DNA from: Candidatus Aminicenantota bacterium | GTDB taxonomy: Bacteria > Acidobacteriota > Aminicenantia > UBA2199 | Direction of reading: 5' to 3' | Assembly: GCA_026393775.1 (NCBI GenBank) | Contig: JAPKZM010000183.1 | Coordinates: 1-13,579 of the forward strand | Length of the DNA stretch: 13,579 nucleotides | Part shown: in pieces, positions 7,085-13,579 of the stretch | Layout of the letters: each line of letters opens with the position of its first letter | How positions within the stretch are numbered: the stretch's first letter is position 1 | The notes under the pieces: model-generated | Databases searched by the model: none | Seen by the model: the letters and a program-made list of their open reading frames with translations, nothing else | Told to the model about the DNA's origin: nothing | Position numbers and translations under genes: made by a program

Positions 7085-9001
7085 ATGATAAACGTCATTA
7101 GTAACTTAAAGCAAATTAACTTGGGAAAAAAACAAGATAATTTGCTTTCTAAGTTACTTATCCTGCGCAGCAGGGTCAGGAAACAACCGATCAAGGTGAA
7201 GCTGATGCTGATCATCATGCTCACCAGCCTTATCTGCCTGTTGCTGACCGGAGTGACCGTTATCATCTATGAACGTTACCATATCAAGCGCGACCTGGTA
7301 AAAGATGTTTCGGCCCTGGCCATGCTGATTGCCGACAGAAGCACGGCTGCCCTGACGTTCCAGGATCCCCGCCTTGCCGAAGAAAACCTTTCGGCACTTC
7401 ACGTTAAACCGGCAATAGAAGCCGCATGCATATTGAACGAAAAAGGGGAAGTGTTTGCCAGGTACAACTCCATGGATCTGGGCAAACTGAATTTCTCCAC
7501 CGTGGGTAAAAGCCACGGCTATCGTTTCGCCGATGAGCATCTGCTCCTTTATGAACCCATATCCCTTGGTGATAGACCAATCGGCACAATTCTCATCTAC
7601 GCCAATCTCCGGGAATTCTACAACCAACGATTCTATTTCATGCTCCTGGTAGCGGCGATCATCCTGTTTTCATCCCTCATCGCTTTTTATCTTTCTTCAC
7701 GCCTGCAAAGGGTTGTGTCCCGACCGCTCCAGCAACTGACCAGAACCACCCAGCTGATCGCCGTGAAAAAGGATTACACGTTGAGAGCCGTAAAGCACAG
7801 CGCTGATGAAATAGGGATACTGGTTGATGCGTTCAACGATATGCTGGTTATGATCGAAAATCAAAACATGAGCTTGAAAGACAGTGCGGAACTATATCGG
7901 ACTCTTTTTGAAAACACCGGAACGGCCGCGGTACTAATTGAAGAAAATACCATCATCAGCCTGGCTAACGCGGAATTTGAAAAGCTTTCACAGTATTCCA
8001 AGCAAGAGATCGAAGGAAAGAAAAGCTGGTCTGAATTCGTTGTAAAGGAAGACCTGGAGCGGATGCAGGCGCAGCACCAATTGCGGCGGGAAAAAAATGA
8101 AACAGCCCAGAAGCAATATGAGTTCAGGTTCATCGCCAGAGATGGAACCATACGGGATATCCTGCTGACCATTGACGTGATACCCGGCACAAAAAAAAGC
8201 ATCGCCTCGCTGCTGGATATTACCGAACGGAAACTCGTGGAAATGGAAATCAAAGCATTGAATGCCGAACTGGAAGACCGCGTAGTCCGGCGCACCACCC
8301 AATTGGAGGCGGCCAACAAAGAGCTGGAAGCCTTTTCTTATTCGGTCTCCCACGACCTGCGCGCGCCCCTGCGTCACGCCAGCGGTTACGTGGACTTGCT
8401 GGTCAAGCGCTGCCAATCCGATCTGTCGGATAAAGGAAAGCATTATTTGGATGCGATCGCCGATTCGGTCCGCCAGATGGGCGTGCTCATCGACGACCTG
8501 CTTCAATTTTCCCGAACCGGACGCACGGAGCTGCGGAAAAAGGATACGAACATGAACGAGATCCTGGCCGAAATAATGGCAGCGCTGCGCCATGACAATC
8601 CCGACCGAGCCATCGAATGGACCGTGGGCGAAATGCTCCACGTATTTTGCGACGAGGCCATGCTGAAACTGGTATGGGTGAATCTGCTCAGCAATGCCGT
8701 CAAGTTCACGCGGACAAGAAAGAACGCAAAAATTGAAATCGGGGTCCATAAAGAAAATGGAGAGCATGTGTTTTTTGTGCGCGACAATGGCGTGGGTTTC
8801 GACATGCAGTACGCGCACAAGCTGTTCGGGGTTTTTCAGCGCCTGCACTCCATGGAAGAATTTGAAGGGACCGGCATCGGGCTGGCCAACGTCCGCCGGA
8901 TCGTCCTCCGTCATGATGGGCGCATCTGGGCCGAATCCGAACTGGACAAGGGAACGACTTTTTATTTCACGTTGCCGCTACACAAGGAGGTGAAAACATG
9001 A
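7085..9001 (+). CDS. Membrane sensor histidine kinase, CHASE8-like-HAMP-PAS-HisKA-HATPase
   Basis: Encodes 638 residues from ATG 7085, which has GAGG at 7075-7078 six bases upstream and lies one base after the YfiR stop. A TTG at 7049 would overlap YfiR and seems less likely; ATG 7205 (AAGGTGA at 7193-7199) is a shorter option. TM1 is about 41-62. The periplasmic region about 63-180, with ALAMLIADRSTAALTFQD, resembles the CHASE8 sensor of YfiN-type proteins. TM2 is about 183-205, HAMP about 205-258, PAS about 268-380, then a coiled coil. HisKA has SVSHDLRAPLRHASGY (His423), a phytochrome-kinase-like type, and HATPase has NLLSNAVKF (Asn533, Asn537), DNGVGF and GTGIGL. All boxes are intact. It should be set by YfiR in the periplasm and phosphorylate the Rcp1-type receiver encoded next with an ATGA overlap. 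A long hairpin covers codons 5-30. Confidence 0.92.
   Translation: MINVISNLKQINLGKKQDNLLSKLLILRSRVRKQPIKVKLMLIIMLTSLICLLLTGVTVIIYERYHIKRDLVKDVSALAMLIADRSTAALTFQDPRLAEENLSALHVKPAIEAACILNEKGEVFARYNSMDLGKLNFSTVGKSHGYRFADEHLLLYEPISLGDRPIGTILIYANLREFYNQRFYFMLLVAAIILFSSLIAFYLSSRLQRVVSRPLQQLTRTTQLIAVKKDYTLRAVKHSADEIGILVDAFNDMLVMIENQNMSLKDSAELYRTLFENTGTAAVLIEENTIISLANAEFEKLSQYSKQEIEGKKSWSEFVVKEDLERMQAQHQLRREKNETAQKQYEFRFIARDGTIRDILLTIDVIPGTKKSIASLLDITERKLVEMEIKALNAELEDRVVRRTTQLEAANKELEAFSYSVSHDLRAPLRHASGYVDLLVKRCQSDLSDKGKHYLDAIADSVRQMGVLIDDLLQFSRTGRTELRKKDTNMNEILAEIMAALRHDNPDRAIEWTVGEMLHVFCDEAMLKLVWVNLLSNAVKFTRTRKNAKIEIGVHKENGEHVFFVRDNGVGFDMQYAHKLFGVFQRLHSMEEFEGTGIGLANVRRIVLRHDGRIWAESELDKGTTFYFTLPLHKEVKT
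7098..7174 (+). repeat. Long bulged hairpin plus GC-rich stem-loop (element copy 2)
   Basis: The left arm is AGTAACTTA (7100-7108) plus AAGCAAATTA (7109-7118). The right arm is TAATTTGCTT (7138-7147) and TAAGTTACT (7150-7158), with a TC bulge at 7148-7149: 19 pairs in all. CTTG (7120-7123) and CAAG (7133-7136) can extend the stem. TATCC follows, then CCTGC (7162-7166) / GCAGG (7170-7174). It sits at the YfiR-kinase junction, inside the first codons of the kinase as called. Layout, bulge and flanks match the element at 672-749. Confidence 0.7.
8984..8990 (+). promoter_or_regulatory. Strong ribosome binding site of the Rcp1-type receiver
   Basis: AAGGAGG within the last codons of the kinase gene, seven bases before ATG 8998. 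It suggests the receiver is made in excess over its kinase, as is usual for such pairs. Confidence 0.75.
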
Positions 9002-9441
9002 GTGATCTGAAAACAATCCTGCTCGCCGAAGACAATCCCAAGGATGTCGAATTGACGCTGGAGGCCCTGGCGGAACATAACCTGGCCAACCACGTCACCA
9101 TCGTCAAAGACGGCGTAGAGACCATGGAATATCTGCGTTGCGAAGGCACGTACAAAAACCGCAAAAAGGGCAACCCGGCCGTGCTGCTGCTGGATATCAA
9201 AATGCCGCGCATGGACGGCATCGAGGTGCTCAAGGCGATCCGCAGTGATCCGGCGCTGAAAATGCTTTCGGTTGTCATGCTCACATCATCGCGCGAAGAG
9301 CCGGATTTGAAAAAATGCTATGAATTGGGGGTCAACGCCTATGTGGTCAAGCCGGTGGATTTCACCGATTTCATTGAAGCGGTGAAGCAGGTCGGCATAT
9401 TCTGGGCGGTCATCAACGAAGTGCCGCCGGAAGGGGGGTGA
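8998..9441 (+). CDS. Single-domain response regulator, Rcp1-type
   Basis: Encodes 147 residues, one receiver domain. Glu11-Asp12 form the acidic pair, Asp66 in LLLDIKMPRMDG is the acceptor, Thr96 the switch residue and Lys118 in VVKPVD the conserved lysine. The longer segment between strands 2 and 3 (YLRCEGTYKNRKKGNPAVLL) and the late helix with FIEAVKQVGIFW are typical of the Rcp1 class that partners phytochrome-like kinases. The kinase just upstream has the matching SHDLRAPLR dimerisation motif, and the genes share an ATGA overlap, so this is its likely acceptor. It has no output domain and must hand the signal on by protein contact or phosphotransfer. The next gene starts four bases after its stop. 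Confidence 0.94.
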   Translation: MSDLKTILLAEDNPKDVELTLEALAEHNLANHVTIVKDGVETMEYLRCEGTYKNRKKGNPAVLLLDIKMPRMDGIEVLKAIRSDPALKMLSVVMLTSSREEPDLKKCYELGVNAYVVKPVDFTDFIEAVKQVGIFWAVINEVPPEGG

Positions 9442-9445
9442 GCAT

Positions 9446-10891
9446 ATGAAGACGAAAAAAAGCAGCAAAACCAAGTTGCGGGTCCTCTTCCTGGAGGATC
9501 TGCCGCAGGACATCGAGATCATTCGCGAGTTGCTCATGGAAGCGGAATTTGACTTGGACTATGATCGTACCGATTCGGAAAAAGAATTCTTAAAACTTCT
9601 GCATGGCCGGACGTACGATGTTATTTTGGCTGATTTCAAACTGCCCGGCTTTGACGCCTTCACGGCCTTGCGCTGGTCCAAGGAGATATGCCCCGATGTT
9701 CCCTTCATCTGTGTTTCCGGTACCATTGGCGAAGAAACAGCGGTCGAGGTTTTAAAACAGGGAGCCGTCGATTATGTCTTAAAAGACCGCATGGGCAGGC
9801 TGACCTTCGCCATAAAAAGGGCGCTAGCTGAAGCAATGGAGAGGAAAAAAATAAAACGGGCGGAAAAAACACTGCGGGAAAGCGAAGAACGGTATCAAAA
9901 CCTCGCCATGATTTCACCGGTCGGGATCTTCAGGACCGATTCCAATGGCCATACTACTTACGTGAATCCGATGTGGTGCCAAATTTCCGGATTGTCTTTT
10001 GCCGAAGCATTGGACAGCGGCTGGCTGAAAGCGGTTCATGAGGATGACAGGGATCGATTGAGCAAAGACTGGCAGGAAACAGCCCGGCTCCACAAAACGT
10101 CCTTTACCGATTATCGTTTTCTGCGTCCGGATGGAACGGTCGCCTGGGTGATGGGACAAGCATCTCCGGAAATGAATTTGGAAAACCAATTCGTTGGCTA
10201 TGTAGGCACGATCACCGACATCAGCGAGCGCAAGCGGGCCGAAGAGATGATCCGGTCATCTTTGGAGGAGAAAGAGGTGTTGTTGAAGGAAGTGCATCAC
10301 CGGGTAAAAAATAACCTGATGACACTCATCGGCCTGATAAAAATGCAGGAGGCGAAAGCCGATAATGTAACCTTCAGTGATTTGCTGCAGGAATTGGAAG
10401 GCCGTGTCCGCGCCATGGCGCAGGTGCACGAGAACCTTCACAAATCCAAAGACCTGGCCCGCGTCAATCTGCAAGATTATATTGAGACGATGAGCGCCCA
10501 TATCCGCGCCCAATATGGAGCGGAATGCGATATCCGCGTCTCTTTGCAGGCGGCCGGAGTGGAGGTGAACCTTGATATCGCCGTTCCCTGCGGATTGATC
10601 CTGAACGAACTGCTCACCAACGCCTTCAAACATGCCTTCCCGGGAGACAAGCCCCGGACCGGGACGGATAACTGTGAAATCAATGTCACCATGGTTAAAG
10701 AAAACGGCACGCTCATGCTGACCGTGGCCGATAACGGGGTAGGGCTGCCAGCGGACTTTGAGTGGGAGAAATCGGAAACCCTGGGCCTGCAGCTGGTCAA
10801 GATGCTGATTAAGCAGATCAATGGTTCAATTGAATTGGAATGTTCCGCCGGCATTGCTTTTCGTTTGAAATTCCCAGTGGCCGTCACATGA
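9446..10891 (+). CDS. Hybrid protein: receiver-PAS-HisKA_2-type histidine kinase
   Basis: Encodes 481 residues. The receiver (about 10-130) has Glu17-Asp18, acceptor Asp63 in LADFKLPGFD, Ser91 in VSGTIGEE and Lys113 in VLKDR, where Asp replaces the usual Pro after Lys; this is a known receiver subtype. PAS is about 145-262, with WVMGQASPE and ending ITDISERKRAEE. HisKA_2 has EVHHRVKNNL (His284-His285), and the ATPase has NELLTN (Asn387, Asn392), DNGVGLP and GLQLVKML. It is soluble. It is a paralogue of the receiver-HisKA_2 kinase at 3090-4316, with a PAS domain added between receiver and kinase, and it occupies the same third place in its module. A G-rich site at 9432-9438 supports ATG 9446. 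No terminator is visible in the 102 bases after it. Confidence 0.93.
   Translation: MKTKKSSKTKLRVLFLEDLPQDIEIIRELLMEAEFDLDYDRTDSEKEFLKLLHGRTYDVILADFKLPGFDAFTALRWSKEICPDVPFICVSGTIGEETAVEVLKQGAVDYVLKDRMGRLTFAIKRALAEAMERKKIKRAEKTLRESEERYQNLAMISPVGIFRTDSNGHTTYVNPMWCQISGLSFAEALDSGWLKAVHEDDRDRLSKDWQETARLHKTSFTDYRFLRPDGTVAWVMGQASPEMNLENQFVGYVGTITDISERKRAEEMIRSSLEEKEVLLKEVHHRVKNNLMTLIGLIKMQEAKADNVTFSDLLQELEGRVRAMAQVHENLHKSKDLARVNLQDYIETMSAHIRAQYGAECDIRVSLQAAGVEVNLDIAVPCGLILNELLTNAFKHAFPGDKPRTGTDNCEINVTMVKENGTLMLTVADNGVGLPADFEWEKSETLGLQLVKMLIKQINGSIELECSAGIAFRLKFPVAVT
10226..10419 (+). repeat. Near-identical HisKA_2 block, copy 2 (pairs with 3618-3811)
   Basis: This is the second copy of the 194-base block, with 191 of 194 bases the same by hand count. 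Here it is joined to a PAS domain rather than directly to a receiver coiled coil. The left border falls at the ERKRAEE linker in both genes, a common domain-swap point. Confidence 0.9.
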
Positions 10892-10993
10892 TGGAAATTT
10901 TGGTCCGGGCAAGAGTTACAGGTTTGCAGAAATGCTTGCGTTTTACATATCGGTTATGTTCAGACGTTTGGACGCTCCACTAAGGAGAGAATA
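10892..10993 (+). promoter_or_regulatory. Intergenic gap before the third module, with ribosome site
   Basis: At 102 bases this is the longest gap between signalling genes after 1098. AAGGAG at 10982-10987 is a good ribosome site six bases before ATG 10994. CTCC (10975-10978) and GGAG (10984-10987) could form a small four-pair hairpin over it. I see no convincing -35/-10 pair and no T-tailed terminator, so co-transcription with the upstream module remains possible. Confidence 0.4.
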
Positions 10994-13390
10994 ATGAGCG
11001 GGAAAGATAAAAACAGAAAATTGACCGATCCAGGCAGTCGTACCCGAAAACCGAAGCGTGGAGAAATGCCCAAGGCTCAGAAGGACCAAGAGCAGCTTGT
11101 CCGTGAGAACGAAGCCCTTCGGCGCCGCATCGCCGCACTCGAGCTCGAGGCTCAGCGATTCAAGGCCACTCTCTACAGCATCGGCGACGCGGTAATCGCC
11201 ACCGACGTGGGCGGCATTATCGTGCAGATGAACCATGTGGCCGAGAAGCTGACCGGGTGGCCGGAGGCTGAGGCCCTTGGACAGCCGGCCGGCGCGGTGT
11301 TCAGGATCATAAACGAGGAAACCGGGGCCGAGGTCGAGAGCCCGGTCACGCGCGTCCTTCGCGAAGGCGCGGTGGTTGGGCTCGCCAATCACACGATGCT
11401 CATTGCCCGCGATGGAACGCGGCGGCCCATCGCCGACAGCGGTGCACCCATTTGTGATGCGAATGATAAAGTGACGGGCGTGGTAATGGTGTTCCGCGAC
11501 CAGACCGAGGAGCGTACGGCACAGAAAGCATTGAGGAAAAGCGAAGAGAATTACCGTAATTTGGTAGAGAACGCGAGCATCGGCATCTTCCGAACGAAGA
11601 TAGACGGTTCGAGAGTGCTCGACGCGAACCCCAAGCTCTGCGAGATACTCGGTTTGACGCGCGAGGAGTTTGTCGGCCAACCCAGCGCCATCGCCTGGGC
11701 CCATCCGGAGCAACGCGAGGATTTGGTACGGCTACTGCGGGAGAAAGGGACGGTCAACAACTACGAGATCGACCTGCGCACGAAGTCGGGGGAGATCCGC
11801 ACCGTGATCATGTCGATGAAAACGTACCCGGAACTGGGGTACCTCGAGGGCGGCATGCAGGACATCACCGAGCGAAAGCAGGCTGAGGAAACACTGCGCG
11901 AGAGCGAAGCCAAGTACCGGACATTAGTACAGAACATCCCGCAGAAGATCGTCATGAAAGATAGGGAATACAGGTGGATTTCGATCAACGAAACTTTCGC
12001 CAGGGATCTTGGCCTCCGGCCCGAAGAAGTGGTGGGCAAGGTAGACGCAGATTTTTTTCCTCCTGAACTCGCCGCCAAGTACCGTGCGGACGACGTCCGG
12101 ATCATTGAGACCGGGCAGACGGATGAATTCGATGAGCACTATGTTCAGGGCGGTCAGGAGGTGTGGGTTCACACCATCAAGACGCCGGTACGGGACAAGC
12201 GGGGGGAGACCGTGGGTGTTCTCGTCATCTTCTCGGACATCACCGAACGCAAACGTGCTGAAGACGCGCTCAGGATAAGTCAGGAGCGCCTGCTCTTTGC
12301 AACGGAGGGTGCCAATCTCGGGATTTGGAATTGGAATACCGTTACCGGCGAATTGATCTGGTCAAATCAGTGCAAAGCACTTTTTGGCGTGCCGCCTGAT
12401 GAAACTATGAGCTATCAGCGCTTCAGTGATTCATTACATCCTGATGACCGTAAGAGGACAGATGAGGCGGTAAAGGATACGCTCGACAATCACAAAGATT
12501 TCGACATTGAATATCGCAGTCTTTGGCCTGATGAAAGCATCCATTGGCTTGCGGCAAAAGGACGCGGTTATTACGATGCAGCGGGCAAAGCGGTGCGTTT
12601 AGAAGGCGTAGTGTTGGACATCTCCGAACGAAAGCAGGCCGAGCGGCAACTTAAAGCGCTCAATGAGAGTCTTGCGCGCTCAAATCAGGAGCTTGAGCAA
12701 TTTGCTTACGTGGCATCGCACGACCTGCAGGAGCCGCTCAGGATGGTTTCGAGCTACACGCAGCTTCTGGGGCAGCGCTACCAGGACAAGCTCGATCAGG
12801 ACGCCAAAGATTTCATCGGTTACGCGGTGGACGGCGCCAATCGCATGCAGAGGCTCATACAGGATCTCCTGGAATATTCGCGCATCACGACCCGCGGCCA
12901 ATCCTTTGTATCGTTGGACAGCCACGAGGTCCTGGGTGAGGCGATCAAGAACTTGCAGGCAGCGATCCAGGAGTCCGGGACGCTGGTGACCAACGACGAC
13001 CTTCCGATCGTACTCGGCGACCATACCCAGATCGTGCAAGTGTTTCAGAATCTCATCGGCAACGGGATCAAGTTCCAACGTCCGGGGGTAGCGCCTCTAA
13101 TTCACATCCGCACGGAGGACGATCCCCATGATAACCGTTTCAGACTTTTCAAAGTCAGCGACAACGGCATCGGCATCGAGCCCCGGCACTTTGAGCGCCT
13201 GTTCCAGATCTTCCAGCGTCTCAACAGCAAGAAGGAGTACCCCGGAACCGGGATCGGCCTCGCCTTGTGCAAGCGCATCGTCGAGCGCCACGGCGGACGG
13301 ATATGGGTGGAATCCGAGCCTGGAAAGGGGTCAACCTTTTTCTTCACCCTGCCCGCTGAAGACCATAATAATAAAGGAGAACAAAAATGA
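10994..13390 (+). CDS. Soluble sensor histidine kinase with four PAS domains
   Basis: Encodes 798 residues with no membrane segment. A basic N-terminus and coiled coil (about 28-55) precede PAS 1 (about 55-178, including VIATDVGGIIVQMNHVAEKLTGW), PAS 2 (about 185-300), PAS 3 (about 308-425) and PAS 4 (about 432-555, a PAS_3-like type with LHPDDRKR). Each is joined by an ERKQAEE-like linker helix. HisKA has YVASHDLQEPLRMVSSY (His576). HATPase has NLIGNGIKF (Asn686, Asn690; Gly in place of the usual Ala), DNGIGI and GTGIGL. The HisKA type matches phytochrome-like kinases, whose partner is an Rcp1-type receiver, and such a receiver follows with an ATGA overlap. The first third is visibly richer in G+C than PAS 4, suggesting a mosaic origin. 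Signals sensed are unknown. Confidence 0.93.
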   Translation: MSGKDKNRKLTDPGSRTRKPKRGEMPKAQKDQEQLVRENEALRRRIAALELEAQRFKATLYSIGDAVIATDVGGIIVQMNHVAEKLTGWPEAEALGQPAGAVFRIINEETGAEVESPVTRVLREGAVVGLANHTMLIARDGTRRPIADSGAPICDANDKVTGVVMVFRDQTEERTAQKALRKSEENYRNLVENASIGIFRTKIDGSRVLDANPKLCEILGLTREEFVGQPSAIAWAHPEQREDLVRLLREKGTVNNYEIDLRTKSGEIRTVIMSMKTYPELGYLEGGMQDITERKQAEETLRESEAKYRTLVQNIPQKIVMKDREYRWISINETFARDLGLRPEEVVGKVDADFFPPELAAKYRADDVRIIETGQTDEFDEHYVQGGQEVWVHTIKTPVRDKRGETVGVLVIFSDITERKRAEDALRISQERLLFATEGANLGIWNWNTVTGELIWSNQCKALFGVPPDETMSYQRFSDSLHPDDRKRTDEAVKDTLDNHKDFDIEYRSLWPDESIHWLAAKGRGYYDAAGKAVRLEGVVLDISERKQAERQLKALNESLARSNQELEQFAYVASHDLQEPLRMVSSYTQLLGQRYQDKLDQDAKDFIGYAVDGANRMQRLIQDLLEYSRITTRGQSFVSLDSHEVLGEAIKNLQAAIQESGTLVTNDDLPIVLGDHTQIVQVFQNLIGNGIKFQRPGVAPLIHIRTEDDPHDNRFRLFKVSDNGIGIEPRHFERLFQIFQRLNSKKEYPGTGIGLALCKRIVERHGGRIWVESEPGKGSTFFFTLPAEDHNNKGEQK

Positions 13391-13579
13391 AACAACAAGA
13401 CAACAGCAAGTTAGTCGACATCCTCCTGGTCGAGGACAACGAAGGCGATGCCCGGCTCGCCAAGGAGGCGATGCGCGACAGCAAGATCCGCAACACGCTG
13501 CATCATGTTTCCGATGGCGAGGAGGCCATGGCCTTCCTGCGCAAAGAGGGCAAGTACGCGAATGTGCCGCGACCGGACC
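13387..13579 (+). CDS. Rcp1-type response regulator, cut by the window end
   Basis: Partial: 64 codons are visible, reading MKQQDNSKLVDILLVEDNEG and on to RKEGKYANVPRPD. LVEDNEGDARL holds the acidic pair Glu16-Asp17. The HHVSDGEEAMAFLRKEGKY stretch is typical of the Rcp1 class. The phospho-acceptor Asp should lie a few residues past the window end. AAGGAGA at 13374-13380 is a clear ribosome site, and the ATG overlaps the kinase stop by four bases. It is the likely acceptor of the four-PAS kinase and stands in the second place of a third module. Confidence 0.92.
   Translation, partial: MKQQDNSKLVDILLVEDNEGDARLAKEAMRDSKIRNTLHHVSDGEEAMAFLRKEGKYANVPRPD

Noticed and set aside
7988..8914. Long minus-strand open frame of 308 codons
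   Set aside because: It lies fully opposite a well-supported kinase, with no family motif; it is a coding shadow.
10943..11713. Minus-strand open frame of 256 codons
   Set aside because: It lies opposite the four-PAS kinase and the gap before it; its composition mirrors the sense codons and it has no recognisable domain.

Overview
The window comes from a Gram-negative bacterium. It encodes a TonB-dependent outer-membrane receptor, a second small predicted beta-barrel and a YfiR-type periplasmic protein. No rRNA, tRNA or housekeeping marker is present, so I do not assign a phylum. Gene density, the many multi-PAS kinases and the mixed GC content would suit an environmental lineage with a large signalling repertoire. 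Every supported gene is on the + strand.

Layout. 39-629 encodes a secreted small beta-barrel. 630-784 is a structured intergenic region with a long bulged hairpin and a possible ribosome-site-masking stem. 785-1048 encodes a small Cys-containing protein of unknown function. 1098-4316 is signalling module 1: PAS-PAS-HisKA kinase, stand-alone receiver, receiver-HisKA_2 kinase, all with overlapping stop and start codons. 4360-7083 encodes a TonB-dependent receptor and a YfiR-like periplasmic protein. 7085-10891 is module 2: membrane kinase with a CHASE8-like sensor, HAMP and PAS, then an Rcp1-type receiver, then a receiver-PAS-HisKA_2 kinase. 10994-13579 starts module 3: a four-PAS kinase and an Rcp1-type receiver cut by the window end.

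How they work together. The order kinase, single receiver, receiver-HisKA_2 kinase occurs twice in full and begins a third time. The window holds five histidine kinases, five receiver domains and eight PAS domains, but no DNA-binding, GGDEF, EAL or other output domain. It therefore looks like the input and phosphotransfer part of a network whose output is encoded elsewhere. The receptor, YfiR and CHASE8-kinase genes resemble a YfiR/YfiN envelope-sensing pair in which the usual diguanylate cyclase output is replaced by a histidine kinase.

Most unusual signals. (1) Two hairpins, at 672-749 and 7098-7174, share one architecture and a 16-nt 3' consensus although their stems differ, with three compensatory positions; this may be an undescribed structured element. 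(2) A perfect 28-bp palindrome lies in frame inside the ATPase domain of one HisKA_2 kinase. (3) A 194-bp block is nearly identical between the two HisKA_2 kinases, with only synonymous differences. (4) A PAS domain is tandemly duplicated. (5) An 11-codon mini-ORF is coupled to the first kinase.
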